From Mucilaginibacter sp. (GTDB taxonomy: Bacteria; Bacteroidota; Bacteroidia; Sphingobacteriales; Sphingobacteriaceae): a stretch of 64,000 nucleotides of DNA. The position numbers and the translations under genes are program-made. The stretch lies in assembly GCA_028288305.1 (NCBI GenBank), contig JAQBOA010000089.1, positions 17,748 through 81,747 of the forward strand, written 5' to 3'. This document shows, in pieces, positions 17,298 through 26,302 of the stretch. The notes below the pieces were generated by a model. That model saw only the letters and a list, made by a program, of their open reading frames with translations. It was not told where the DNA came from and searched no databases. The number at the start of each line of letters is the position of its first letter. Position 1 is the stretch's first letter.

Positions 17298-18692
17298 ATG
17301 CAGAGTTACCAGGAATTTCTTGACCTGAGCGTAGGTTTTCCACAGGAAGGTTTTGAGATCATAGAGGATGAATTATATTTTCACGACCTTAATTTAATGG
17401 AGATGATTGAAACGTACGGCACTCCGCTTCGTTTCACTTATTTGCCCATGATCACTAAAAAAATTCAACAGGCAAAATTATTGTTTCAGCAGGCTATAGT
17501 AAAAAACAATTATCGCGGCAGCTATAAATATTGTTATTGCACAAAAAGCTCGCATTTTAAGCACGTTGTTGAAGAAGCGCTTAAAAATGAAATACACCTG
17601 GAAACATCTTCGGCATTTGATATGCCAATGATTGATATCCTTGAAAAAAAAGGTGTGCTAAATAAAGATATTACTGTAATATGCAACGGGTTTAAAACTT
17701 TTCAATACAAAACTTATATTATCGATATGCTGCATGATGGCTTTAAAAACATCATCCCGGTATTGGATAATAAAGAAGAGTTTAACCTTTACGATGACGA
17801 GATTGAAATGGATACCCCCTGTAACCTTGGTATCCGTATAGCGGCTGAGGAACAGCCCGATTCTCAATTTTATACCTCCCGTTTAGGCATACGTATGGAG
17901 GATATTATTGATTTTTATTATAACAAGATCGAAGGTAATCCTAATTTTCAGGTTAAGATGCTGCATTTCTTTATCAATTCAGGAATATCAGATACGCCTT
18001 ATTACTGGAATGAGCTGGAAAAATATGTTACCCTATACTGCAAGTTTAAAAAAATCAACCCGGCTTTAGATACGCTTGATATAGGCGGCGGTATGCCTTT
18101 TAAGGATTCTCTGGTTTTTGATTTTGATTATGAATACATGATCAATGAGATAGTGAGTCGTATAAAAGAGATCTGTGCCGATAATGATACCGTTGAACCG
18201 GATATTGTAACCGAATTTGGCAAATATACCGTTGCCGAAGCGTCAGGTATTTTGTATAAAGTTTTGGGGCGTAAACAGCAAAACGACCGCGAAAGGTGGC
18301 TGATGCTGGATGGCTCGTTCATTACTAACCTACCAGATGTATGGGCGCTTAACCAAAAATATATTTTACTCCCTATAAACAACTGGGACTCCGAATATGA
18401 ACGTGTCAACTTAGGCGGTATTACCTGCGACGGACAGGACTATTATAATCAGGAAGCACATATGAACAGTGTTTTTATGCCCAAAACGCGTAAAGTGCAA
18501 TATATAGGTTTCTTTAATACCGGCGCTTACCAGGAAGTATTGAGTGGTTATGGCGGAATCCACCATTGCTTGCTGCCTTCTCCAAAACACGTGATCATCA
18601 GACGTAATAGAGATGAAACCTTTAATTTCGAAGTTTTTGGTGAAGAACAGAATAGCAAGCAGGTTATGAAATTGCTGGGATACACGACCTAG
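17298..18692 (+). CDS. Fold-type III PLP decarboxylase, arginine decarboxylase-like
   Basis: A 464-residue alanine-racemase-fold decarboxylase. The PLP lysine is in YCYCTKSSHF (about residue 81). DIGGGMPF is the Gly-rich phosphate-binding loop, EFGKYTVAEASG matches the E-x-GR-x-(L/V)-V block, and GGITCDGQDYY supplies the Cys-Asp acceptor loop of basic amino acid decarboxylases. It is shorter than the 630-residue SpeA and belongs to the group usually named arginine decarboxylase in Bacteroidota. Expected product is agmatine for polyamine synthesis. Context after deiminase, CtlX and argS supports an arginine-related substrate; diaminopimelate or ornithine are alternatives. Confidence 0.8.
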   Translation: MQSYQEFLDLSVGFPQEGFEIIEDELYFHDLNLMEMIETYGTPLRFTYLPMITKKIQQAKLLFQQAIVKNNYRGSYKYCYCTKSSHFKHVVEEALKNEIHLETSSAFDMPMIDILEKKGVLNKDITVICNGFKTFQYKTYIIDMLHDGFKNIIPVLDNKEEFNLYDDEIEMDTPCNLGIRIAAEEQPDSQFYTSRLGIRMEDIIDFYYNKIEGNPNFQVKMLHFFINSGISDTPYYWNELEKYVTLYCKFKKINPALDTLDIGGGMPFKDSLVFDFDYEYMINEIVSRIKEICADNDTVEPDIVTEFGKYTVAEASGILYKVLGRKQQNDRERWLMLDGSFITNLPDVWALNQKYILLPINNWDSEYERVNLGGITCDGQDYYNQEAHMNSVFMPKTRKVQYIGFFNTGAYQEVLSGYGGIHHCLLPSPKHVIIRRNRDETFNFEVFGEEQNSKQVMKLLGYTT

Positions 18693-18761
18693 GGTAATGG
18701 TTAAGACTATTTATCCATATTTTGCCGTAATGGTATAGGAACCGAGTATCCATTGTAATAT

Positions 18762-20225
18762 TTAATCATCAAGCTTTTGCGAAATGTTTTTTATTGCCTC
18801 GTCAAGTTGCTCGGCCGAGGAAAGCAAGTAGTCTTCGGCCAGGAGGTATTCTTTCTCTTTATTTTCACTGAGTTTGATCACCTCAATTAAACCTAATATG
18901 TTTGTAAGGTATCTGCGCACATCATGTGAGTTTAAGAAAGCCAGTTCTTCCTTTGTAGTCGTAAATAAAAGTTTTTCATAATGCCTTTTTTGTTTGATTG
19001 TCCTATAAAACATCGCTATTATCAATATGATGAGTAAAGCAAAAACTATTGCAACTATCAGCCAGGTACGCTCTGTTCTGTAAGTTTCATTTTTTTGTGA
19101 ATAATAGCCTTCAATTTCATCAGCCTTAATCAGCGACGAAATGTTACCTACCTGGTTCAGCCTGTTCATATTATCCTCTGATTGCTGTAACGATAATTTA
19201 AAATAGTTGGATGCTGATTTATAATGACTTTTTTTCTCAGCAATTTCACCTAAAACATTATAAAGATGATATTTAATTTCTGGATGATTAGTTTCTGATG
19301 GCTTGGATAATAACTGATTAATTATAAATTTCGCTGAATCCAGCTGCCCATTTTTATAATAAGCATCCGAAAGATTTTGCAGATCCGCATCCTCAAATTT
19401 ATATCCTTCATCTTTTCGCATTGTATAGATCAGGCTTATAGCTTTTCTATAATTATGCTGAAGCAGATATAGGTAGCAATCGGTTCTACTTTTATAGGTA
19501 TACAATTTGTAGGTGTTTGCTTTTGAATTCTTCAGTTTTTCATTATAAACCACTAAAGAATCAATCATATTCATCCTAAAAAAATTTTCAGATTTATTAT
19601 AGTAAATACTATTCTTTACCCGCTGATCATCCGGCCAAAATTTATTGGCTATTGCCTCGGCCTGGTTCAGGTAAAATAATGAAAGACTATAGAAATTATT
19701 CTTATAATATACATCTGAAATATCTATATCTGTTATCATCTGCAAATTAGTGTCGTTCAGTTTAATCGCGTTCCTTTTCGCAAGCCGATAACTTGATATG
19801 GCACCAACTACATTACCTTCTTCCGTTTGTATATTAGCCAGGTAGCTTAAGAAAGTGTAGGATAAAAAATAGTTTCCATTTTTATCTGTCGATTGAATAG
19901 CTTTGATAAGGTTATTTTCGCAAGCGTCAACATGGAATAAACGCTGTTGATATATACTTTCATTAAAATATTTATAGGCATCCTTATCCTCTATATTATA
20001 TTTATTAAGGAATCCCTCGATCTCAATTTTAGAAGCGTAAAGTTCATTATATGGCGAATTCAGCAAATTATCTTTGATATATTTCACTAAAAGTTTTACT
20101 TTTAAATTACTTTCTTTTACTTCTAAAATACTTAAAAGGCTATCTGTTTTAAAAAAAGACCGGGCATTTGCCGAGTTGACTAGAATAAAAAAAAACAAAA
20201 AGGGGAAGTATCGTTTCTTTTGCAT
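18762..20225 (-). CDS. Periplasmic TPR sensor-like protein with HisKA-like tail but no ATPase domain
   Basis: About 487 residues from the ATG at 20223-20225 (an in-frame ATG ten codons upstream is the alternative). Signal peptide (FPFLFFFILVNSANA), then TPR-like helices to about residue 380, one membrane span (388-407), a short coiled coil and a terminal 55-residue segment with SHDVRRYLTNILGLIEVIK, which looks like the HisKA dimerisation helix with its phospho-acceptor His. The HATPase_c domain of a full kinase is missing; the frame stops after SQKLDD. It could be a truncated kinase, a phosphotransfer protein or a signalling regulator. No response regulator is adjacent (the nearest is at 22789). 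Confidence 0.7.
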   Translation of the reverse strand: MQKKRYFPFLFFFILVNSANARSFFKTDSLLSILEVKESNLKVKLLVKYIKDNLLNSPYNELYASKIEIEGFLNKYNIEDKDAYKYFNESIYQQRLFHVDACENNLIKAIQSTDKNGNYFLSYTFLSYLANIQTEEGNVVGAISSYRLAKRNAIKLNDTNLQMITDIDISDVYYKNNFYSLSLFYLNQAEAIANKFWPDDQRVKNSIYYNKSENFFRMNMIDSLVVYNEKLKNSKANTYKLYTYKSRTDCYLYLLQHNYRKAISLIYTMRKDEGYKFEDADLQNLSDAYYKNGQLDSAKFIINQLLSKPSETNHPEIKYHLYNVLGEIAEKKSHYKSASNYFKLSLQQSEDNMNRLNQVGNISSLIKADEIEGYYSQKNETYRTERTWLIVAIVFALLIILIIAMFYRTIKQKRHYEKLLFTTTKEELAFLNSHDVRRYLTNILGLIEVIKLSENKEKEYLLAEDYLLSSAEQLDEAIKNISQKLDD

Positions 20226-20419
20226 ATTACCGGATTTATAGCTATAGCGCTGCATTATTTTATGAAAAAAACATGCCCGCTCCGCTGTCAGTATTACAGT
20301 TAATAGTTTGTTTTAAACGATGAATTAATAATATAAGTATTAAAGATATAAATAAAAAAATGCCTTTTAAATTAATAAAACTATCGTCAAAAAGAACTAT
20401 TGTGTATTTACAATTTTAC

Positions 20420-21166
20420 ATGTATCTACGCACGACGCAAAAGTTTAAATTTTTTTTCCTGAAAGTTTTTTTGATTTTTTGTTTATTTATTCCGTCAGCG
20501 AAAAGCAAACAACTACAACAACTAAAAGATACAATATACACCTATAAAAATCCAACACCGGGCGGCACTGGTAAAGTTTATAAAGGCCGGGAAATAGCAC
20601 AAATAATGAGTTTTGAGGGCGTCGATTGGCTTGAGCGTAGTACAAGACCAGGAGAAGAAAACACCGATTTAGCCATTGCAAAGTTACCCATTACCAAAAA
20701 CAGTGTGGTTGCCGATATTGGTGCCGGTTCTGGCTATTACACTTTTCGCATTTCCCCAAAGGTAGCATTGGGAAAAGTATACGCTGTTGAAATACAGGAT
20801 GACGCCATAAAATATCTAAAAGAACGCAGCGAAAAGCTACAACAAAATAATGTCATCGTAATAAAAGGCGGTGAGCAATCCCCTAACCTGCCTGATAATG
20901 CCATTGATCTTGCTATAATGGTTGATGTTTATCATGAGCTACTATACCCGCATGAAATGCTGCAAGCTATCCGTCGTTCATTAAAACCTAATGGAAAACT
21001 GCTTTTAATAGAATACCGCGCCGAAGACCCGAAAGTTGAAATTAAGGAATTGCACAAAACAAGTGTTGCACAAGTAAATAAAGAATTAACTGCCAATGGT
21101 TTTCATTTAGTTGAGGACGGAGAATTTTTGCGGATACAGCATTTTTTGGTGTTTCAGAAAGATTGA
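20420..21166 (+). CDS. SAM-dependent methyltransferase with N-terminal signal/anchor
   Basis: Class I methyltransferase fold: SAM motif I is VVADIGAGSGYYTF, the acidic loop is VYAVEIQDDAI and the later block is IDLAIMVDVYHEL. A hydrophobic N-terminus (FFLKVFLIFCLFIPSAKS) suggests export or membrane anchoring, unusual for a SAM enzyme. I prefer the ATG at 20420 (248 residues); an upstream ATG at 20360 would add 20 residues before the signal. The substrate is unknown. The 3' end carries half of a direct repeat, and a repeat-filled gap separates it from the convergent rluA-type gene. Confidence 0.8.
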   Translation: MYLRTTQKFKFFFLKVFLIFCLFIPSAKSKQLQQLKDTIYTYKNPTPGGTGKVYKGREIAQIMSFEGVDWLERSTRPGEENTDLAIAKLPITKNSVVADIGAGSGYYTFRISPKVALGKVYAVEIQDDAIKYLKERSEKLQQNNVIVIKGGEQSPNLPDNAIDLAIMVDVYHELLYPHEMLQAIRRSLKPNGKLLLIEYRAEDPKVEIKELHKTSVAQVNKELTANGFHLVEDGEFLRIQHFLVFQKD

Positions 21167-21228
21167 TTAAGGACTAATTAACACTCGTAACTGTCCTTGT
21201 GAGAAAGATTGATTGATGGCTAATTAAC
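21156..21228. repeat. Direct repeat spanning the methyltransferase stop codon
   Basis: AGAAAGATTGATTAAGGACT (21156 onward, containing the TGA stop) recurs with small changes at 21202-21228 (AGAAAGATTGATTGATGGCT...). Both copies end CTAATTAAC. It looks like a short tandem duplication of the gene tail. Confidence 0.65.
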
Positions 21229-21230
21229 GC

Positions 21231-21369
21231 CGTCTTTGCGAGGAACGAAGCAATCACTACATACGCAAATCATGAAACGTAAACATTGTTGTTAAGATAT
21301 TCCGCCCGAAACAACATTTACCTGTTTGATTAGCACAGCTTATAGATTGCTTCGTTCCTCGCAACGACG
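21231..21369. repeat. Long palindrome, GCGAGGAACGAAGCAATC family
   Basis: TTTGCGAGGAACGAAGCAAT within 21231-21255 is inverted at 21345-21369 with one mismatch over 25 nt, and the loop is about 89 nt. This family (core GCGAGGAACGAAGCAATC) is recognisable as a widely scattered bacterial intergenic palindrome. Related elements lie at 26441, 30436 and 59141. Confidence 0.8.
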
Positions 21370-21402
21370 CGGTGGTAACAATTCTAGAAATTTGTAATTA
21401 GA

Positions 21403-21435
21403 AAACTTACGAAGTTTTTAAAACTTCGTAAGTTT
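21403..21435. terminator. Bidirectional hairpin between convergent genes
   Basis: AAACTTACGAAGTTTT (21403-21418) pairs perfectly with 21420-21435, giving a 16-bp palindrome with T- and A-runs. It lies 7 bp from the stop of the leftward pseudouridine synthase gene and probably ends that transcript. Confidence 0.65.
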
Positions 21436-21441
21436 GAAACG

Positions 21442-22161
21442 TTAGCTATCAAACTTCTCCAACAACTTCAACAATGTTTCAAAATCCTTAGGATAAGGCG
21501 CGTGGATAGTAATGTCCTCACCATTCAATAATTTGAAGCTTACCTCATAGGCATGCAGGGCAAAGCGTTTCATAATAGGCTGCTCCTCCTGGTCTTTGCC
21601 TAAATGATATTTACGTTTAAGCTTTGACAGGAAAACCGGTTCGCCTTTATACATGTCATCTCCTGCTATAGATGCCTTTTGTGTGGCCAGGTGAATACGG
21701 ATTTGGTGCATTCGGCCGGTTACTGGCCGGCATTCCACTAAAGTATAATGCTTAAAATATTTTAACGACTGGAACCAGGTTTCTGCCCTTTTACCCTCCT
21801 GCCGGCTTATGGTTACGTTTCCTTTACCTATGTTTAGTATGGGTAAATCAATGAGCAGGTTTTCAAAAACATGAATGCCATCAATAATGGCATGATATAC
21901 TTTTTTAACCTTTCGTTTTTCAAACTGTATAGATACTTCGCGATAAGCTTCCGGGTTTTTAGCTATAATTAGCGCCCCTGACGTCTCTTTATCCAACCGG
22001 TGACAAATCTGTGCATCTGCAGAATAACTTTTCGCCAGTCGCAGCATATTGATTTCTCCGCCTTCACGTTCATCCAACGAACTTATAAACGGCGGCTTGT
22101 TTACTACAATAATATCATCATTTTCGAATAATATCAGGTCAGAAAATTTAGGAAGCTTCAT
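21442..22161 (-). CDS. RluA-family RNA pseudouridine synthase
   Basis: A 239-residue enzyme converting uridines to pseudouridine in rRNA or tRNA. The catalytic motif CHRLDKETSGALIIAKN (Asp nucleophile) is present, as are GRMHQIRIHLA and the C-terminal FALHAYEVSF. There is no N-terminal S4 domain, so it belongs to the short RluA/TruC-like type. A TAnnTTTG box lies 17 nt before the ATG. The target site cannot be determined from the sequence. Confidence 0.93.
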   Translation of the reverse strand: MKLPKFSDLILFENDDIIVVNKPPFISSLDEREGGEINMLRLAKSYSADAQICHRLDKETSGALIIAKNPEAYREVSIQFEKRKVKKVYHAIIDGIHVFENLLIDLPILNIGKGNVTISRQEGKRAETWFQSLKYFKHYTLVECRPVTGRMHQIRIHLATQKASIAGDDMYKGEPVFLSKLKRKYHLGKDQEEQPIMKRFALHAYEVSFKLLNGEDITIHAPYPKDFETLLKLLEKFDS

Positions 22162-22178
22162 ATTTAACTAATAGGCGG

Positions 22179-22186
22179 CAAAAATA
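22179..22186 (-). promoter_or_regulatory. Candidate -7 box for the pseudouridine synthase gene
   Basis: The minus strand reads TATTTTTG (TAnnTTTG), 17 nt upstream of the ATG at 22161. Confidence 0.4.
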
Positions 22187-22315
22187 CAGTTATTAAATTA
22201 AACCAAAGTTTAATGGCGCCATCATTAAATAACAATTTATTAATAGAAATAAAACAAACATTTATTGTAATGGTTAAATAAAAAAATATTAATCAACAAT
22301 CCAATTAATACTACC

Positions 22316-22726
22316 ATGAGCAATAAATCAACCAAGCCTGAAGAAAAAGGATTTTTCGAAAAGGTAAAAGAAACTATTGAAGAACTTTGGGATGGAACCA
22401 AAGATAAAGCAGAAGACATAAAAGATTCGGCCGAAGAAACCTTTGATCATTTAAAAGACAAGGTTACTGCTAAAAAGGCTGCCCCTGCAAAAAAGACAAC
22501 TACAGCTAAAAGGACTGTTGCTGCTAAAACTGCGGCGCCAGCAGCTAAAGCAAAAACTGCCGCCACAACCTTAAAAAATAAAGCTGAAAATAAAGGAAAG
22601 ACAACCGCAGCTAAAGTAAAGACGGAAACTGCAAATGCAAAAAAAGCAGTTACTTCAAAATCTGCGGCAGCAAAAACTCCGCGAAAGACTACAACTGTAA
22701 ATAAAAAGGCTCCAGTTGCAAAGTAG
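22316..22726 (+). CDS. Histone H1-like Lys/Ala-rich protein with amphipathic N-terminus
   Basis: A 136-residue basic protein. Residues 10-50 form an acidic/basic amphipathic helix (FFEKVKETIEELWDGTKDKA) like YtxH/LEA-type proteins. Residues 51-136 are low-complexity Lys/Ala/Thr repeats (KKAAPAKKTTTAKR, AAKTPRKTTTV) like the tail of eukaryotic histone H1 and bacterial Hc1/AlgP-type proteins. It probably binds DNA or RNA non-specifically through the tail; the N-terminus could dimerise or contact membrane. It is followed by a good terminator and convergent with the response regulator. Confidence 0.75.
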   Translation: MSNKSTKPEEKGFFEKVKETIEELWDGTKDKAEDIKDSAEETFDHLKDKVTAKKAAPAKKTTTAKRTVAAKTAAPAAKAKTAATTLKNKAENKGKTTAAKVKTETANAKKAVTSKSAAAKTPRKTTTVNKKAPVAK

Positions 22727-22747
22727 GTTTTGCATATTTATATAGAA

Positions 22748-22781
22748 AAAGGCGGCTACTTTTTTGTGTAACCGCCCTTTC
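22748..22781 (+). terminator. Rho-independent terminator
   Basis: AAAGGCGGCTAC pairs with GTAACCGCCCTTT around a T-rich loop, and TTTTT follows downstream. It serves the H1-like gene and, read in reverse with A-runs, the convergent response regulator. Confidence 0.7.
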
Positions 22782-22788
22782 TAAATTT

Positions 22789-23478
22789 TTATGCCTCAAA
22801 TTTATATCCTACACCCTTTACCGTTGCAACACAATCGTCGCCAAGTTTTTCACGGAGCTTACGTATGTGAACATCAATAGTACGGTTGGTAACCACTACA
22901 GAATCTTCCCATATATTCTTTAATATGACTTCGCGGGTATAAACCTTACCTGGTTTTGAAGCAAGCAGATAAAGCAGCTCAAATTCTTTTTTAGCTAAAA
23001 CCACTTTGTTGCCTCTTTGATAAACAAGATAGGCTTCGCGGTCAATAACTAAATCGCCTATTTCCAGCTTATTATCCACAATATCTTCAGAAGGTGCGTT
23101 TCTGCGTAATATGGCATTGATACGGCTTACTAATGCCCTTGGCTTTATAGGTTTGGCAATATAATCATCAGCACCTACATTAAAACCGGCAATTTCTGAG
23201 TACTCTTCACTCCTGGCAGTTAAAAATACCATAAAGGTGTTTTTAAATTCGGGCATGGTACGCATAATACGACAAGCTTCAATACCATCCATTTTAGGCA
23301 TCATAATATCTAAAACGATAAGGTCTGGCAATGATCTTTTTGCTTCGGCTACTGCCTCTTGTCCGTTACGAGCCAAAAATACCTGGTAGCCTTCCTTTTT
23401 CAGATTATATTCAATCAGCTCCAAAATATCTGGTTCGTCGTCAACAATAAGAATTTTCTGTTTAGTAGAGTTACTCAT
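22789..23478 (-). CDS. OmpR/PhoB-family response regulator
   Basis: A 229-residue two-domain transcription factor. The receiver domain (1-120) has VDDEPD, the phospho-acceptor region LIVLDIMMPKMDG and the switch Lys in AKPIKP. The C-terminal winged helix (about 130-229) ends with VTNRTIDVHIRKLREKLG and TVKGVGYKFE. ATG at 23476-23478 is preferred over the preceding TTG. No histidine kinase gene adjoins it, so it is an orphan here; its length and sequence style resemble PhoB-like regulators of Bacteroidota. Confidence 0.93.
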   Translation of the reverse strand: MSNSTKQKILIVDDEPDILELIEYNLKKEGYQVFLARNGQEAVAEAKRSLPDLIVLDIMMPKMDGIEACRIMRTMPEFKNTFMVFLTARSEEYSEIAGFNVGADDYIAKPIKPRALVSRINAILRRNAPSEDIVDNKLEIGDLVIDREAYLVYQRGNKVVLAKKEFELLYLLASKPGKVYTREVILKNIWEDSVVVTNRTIDVHIRKLREKLGDDCVATVKGVGYKFEA

Positions 23479-23555
23479 CAAGGTTGAATTTTTGCATAAA
23501 AGTATGCGAACAAATGAAGGAAATAGTAAATCTAATATTAATTAATTGTTAAGTT

Positions 23556-24695
23556 TTATTTTATTTTAACGATTTGTTGAGACTTATTAAATGTTTTGTT
23601 TAAAAATTCTTCAAGATCGGCTCCCGTAATGTTCTTTGCAATGATAATTCCCTGCGGATCAATTATAAAATTTGAGGGAATTGCCTCAATATGGTATAGT
23701 CTTTCTACCGGCCCTTCAAAATTTTTCAGGTCTGAGGCATGCTTCCATGAAAGACCATCCGCATTAATTGCCTGTTGCCATTTAGCTTTATCAACATCTA
23801 ATGAAATACCTAATATATTAAAGCCTAATGGTTTATAAATTGCATATTGCTTAACCACATTAGGGTTTTCATGCCTGCAAGGAGCACACCATGAGGCCCA
23901 AAAATCGAGCATTACATATTTGCCTTTATAATCCGATAATTTAACTGGATTGCCATCAATACCGCCAATAGTAAAATCAGGCGCTTTATGACCTATAGAT
24001 ACAGGTTTTATATATTGCATTTGTTTAATAAAACGCTGTACAGCCATATTATTTTTAAAATTTCCATTAATGGAATCTGCGTAGGCTATCAGTTGGGGCT
24101 CATACCTCATTTGATCCAGTGAAGTAGCTGCATAAAAGGCAGCAAGCGATTTTTTATTTGCATTAATAAATTTCAAAATAGCAGTACTATATTCGTCAAA
24201 ATTCTTTTGAAACATAGGCCTGTATATGTTGATTAAAGAGTCTGACTCTTTACCAATAGCTTGTACCTTATTCTGATATTCTTCACTAAGCTTACCGCTT
24301 TTATCGCTGTAAAAATTACTGATCTTATTGAAATCTTTAATCTTCTCTGATTCATCCGAACCTGATACCTGGTAAGCATGTGAGTTATCAGTAAGGCTGG
24401 TGGTAAATTTAATATCATCGCCGTTTTTTGCAATAAGGTCAAATATGCTTCCACCAACACGTATTTTATACAGGTTAGCAAAAGGCGCCTGCTCCTTAAA
24501 CTGAAATTTACCCTGGTCGCTTAGGTTAGTAGAATCTATAACAGCTATCCGGGTGCTGTCTGCCACGAGCAGGTATATTTTTTTTAAACTTCCCGGATTG
24601 TTTATCGTACCGGATATGGTAAAAGTGCTATTGTCTTTGCATGAAAATATCAATAAAGACAAAAAGATAATGCTGTATGAAAATAAGCGGTTCAT
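23556..24695 (-). CDS. TlpA-like thiol-disulfide lipoprotein with DUF4369 domain
   Basis: A 379-residue lipoprotein (LLIFSCKD, lipid Cys at about residue 19). The N-terminal half (FTISGTINNPGSLKKIYLL...) is the DUF4369 beta-domain and a helical linker follows. The C-terminal thioredoxin fold has FWASWCAPCRHENP with redox cysteines 270 and 273. It probably reduces or isomerises disulfides of periplasmic proteins. This DUF4369-TlpA architecture is very common in Bacteroidota. It is transcribed toward the response regulator, 78 bp away, with no clear terminator between them. Confidence 0.92.
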   Translation of the reverse strand: MNRLFSYSIIFLSLLIFSCKDNSTFTISGTINNPGSLKKIYLLVADSTRIAVIDSTNLSDQGKFQFKEQAPFANLYKIRVGGSIFDLIAKNGDDIKFTTSLTDNSHAYQVSGSDESEKIKDFNKISNFYSDKSGKLSEEYQNKVQAIGKESDSLINIYRPMFQKNFDEYSTAILKFINANKKSLAAFYAATSLDQMRYEPQLIAYADSINGNFKNNMAVQRFIKQMQYIKPVSIGHKAPDFTIGGIDGNPVKLSDYKGKYVMLDFWASWCAPCRHENPNVVKQYAIYKPLGFNILGISLDVDKAKWQQAINADGLSWKHASDLKNFEGPVERLYHIEAIPSNFIIDPQGIIIAKNITGADLEEFLNKTFNKSQQIVKIK

Positions 24696-24784
24696 AAGAT
24701 GTGTTATTAGTTGATGGAGATTAAAGGGTCGGAGGTTAGTTGGGATTTGTTTGATCTCTAATCACAAACCTCTAATCTCTAAAA

Positions 24785-26254
24785 TTATTTCGATTCTAAT
24801 TCTTTAATTAACAATTGATTAGTTTTTTGCGGGTCGATCTTACCTTTTGAACTTTTCATAATCTCGCCCATAAACAAGCCTAAAACGCCCTTTTTACCCT
24901 TTTGGTATTCTTTTACCTTATCCGGAAATTTAGCAATGGCATCATGAATATACTTGTTTAAATCTGTATTATCCTGGTTAATAAGTAAATTTAATTCATT
25001 TGCTATATCAGCGGCACTTTTATTACCATTTTTTAACAAAGCGGGGAAAAGTCTTTGAGCCGCCACTGAATTATTGAGCATCCCGGAATCTACAAGTTTT
25101 ATCAATCCGGCTAAGGCTTCAGGTTTAAGGCGGATGTTGGTAATAGATACACCACTCTCATTAAGATATGATTTAACTGAGCCCATTAACCAGTTTGCTG
25201 CCGATTTATAATTATCGGTATTTTTTATTAAATCTTCAAAATATAACGCAAAATCCTTGTCTGCTGTTATAACCGAAGCGTCATAATCTGAAAGCCCTAA
25301 TTGAATAGTATATTTTTGATATAGTTCATTGGGTAAAACCGGCAGGCTTTCGCGTATTTTATTGACAAACTCCCTGGTTAAAACCAGTGGCGCAATATCG
25401 GGCTCGGGAAAATAGCGGTAATCATTAGCCATTTCTTTGGAACGTAAAACAGATGTTTCACCAGTATCTGCATTAAAATTCAATGTATTCTGATCAATAT
25501 GTCCACCGCTTTCAATTACGTTGATTTGCCTTTCAAATTCATGTTCAATAGCTCTTTGTACATTGCGGATAGAATTTAAATTTTTCACTTCGCAACGGTT
25601 GCCATAAGCTTTTTCACCTTTAAGCCGAACAGAAATATTGGCATCACAACGCAAACTGCCTTCTTCCATATTACCATCGCAAATATCAAGGTAACGAACC
25701 AATTTACGAATCTCAGTAAGAAATTGGCCTGCCTCCTCTCCACTGCGCATATCCGGCTCTGATACTATTTCAATAAGGGGCACCCCTGCCCTGTTCAAGT
25801 CTATAAACGAATCTGCGTGATGCTGGTCATGCATACTTTTTCCGGCATCCTCTTCCATATGTATATGATGGATTGCGATGCTTTTTGAAGTACCATCGGA
25901 TAGCCGTACTAATACAGCCCCCCCCAAGCACACCGGCATTTGATCCTGTGTAATCTGGTAGCCCTTAGGTAAATCGGCATAAAAGTAATTTTTACGGGCA
26001 AAAGTATTGTGCAAATTGATACTGCAATTACATGCAAGTCCTATTTTTATAGCGTACTCTACCATTTTTTTATTTATCCGCGGCAATGTACCAGGGTGGC
26101 CTAAAGAAACCGGACTAACATGCTGGTTTGGCCCGGCGCCAAAAGCAGCCGAATCTGATGAAAACGATTTACTTAAAGTAGATAATTGTACATGTACCTC
26201 TAACCCAACAACTAATTCATATTTGTCACTTATCCCGTCTGTAAGAATTGTCAT
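24785..26254 (-). CDS. gatB: Aspartyl/glutamyl-tRNA amidotransferase subunit B
   Basis: Subunit of the GatCAB complex that converts Glu-tRNA-Gln or Asp-tRNA-Asn to the amide form. The 489 residues show the GatB signatures VVGLEVHVQLST, LGHPGTLPRIN, KNYFYADLPKGYQITQ, LNRAGVPLIEIVSEPD and the C-terminal YqeY-like tail (GLFMGEIMKSSKGKIDP). gatA and gatC are not next to it, which is usual in this phylum. A TAnnTTTG-type box lies 40 nt upstream. Confidence 0.96.
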   Translation of the reverse strand: MTILTDGISDKYELVVGLEVHVQLSTLSKSFSSDSAAFGAGPNQHVSPVSLGHPGTLPRINKKMVEYAIKIGLACNCSINLHNTFARKNYFYADLPKGYQITQDQMPVCLGGAVLVRLSDGTSKSIAIHHIHMEEDAGKSMHDQHHADSFIDLNRAGVPLIEIVSEPDMRSGEEAGQFLTEIRKLVRYLDICDGNMEEGSLRCDANISVRLKGEKAYGNRCEVKNLNSIRNVQRAIEHEFERQINVIESGGHIDQNTLNFNADTGETSVLRSKEMANDYRYFPEPDIAPLVLTREFVNKIRESLPVLPNELYQKYTIQLGLSDYDASVITADKDFALYFEDLIKNTDNYKSAANWLMGSVKSYLNESGVSITNIRLKPEALAGLIKLVDSGMLNNSVAAQRLFPALLKNGNKSAADIANELNLLINQDNTDLNKYIHDAIAKFPDKVKEYQKGKKGVLGLFMGEIMKSSKGKIDPQKTNQLLIKELESK

Positions 26255-26294
26255 AAAAATAATATTCGGCTATCGCAAGCAGCCTATTGAAGCT

Positions 26295-26302
26295 CAAATA
26301 TA
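26295..26302 (-). promoter_or_regulatory. Candidate -7 box for gatB
   Basis: The minus strand reads TATATTTG (TAnnTTTG), about 40 nt before the gatB ATG. Confidence 0.4.
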
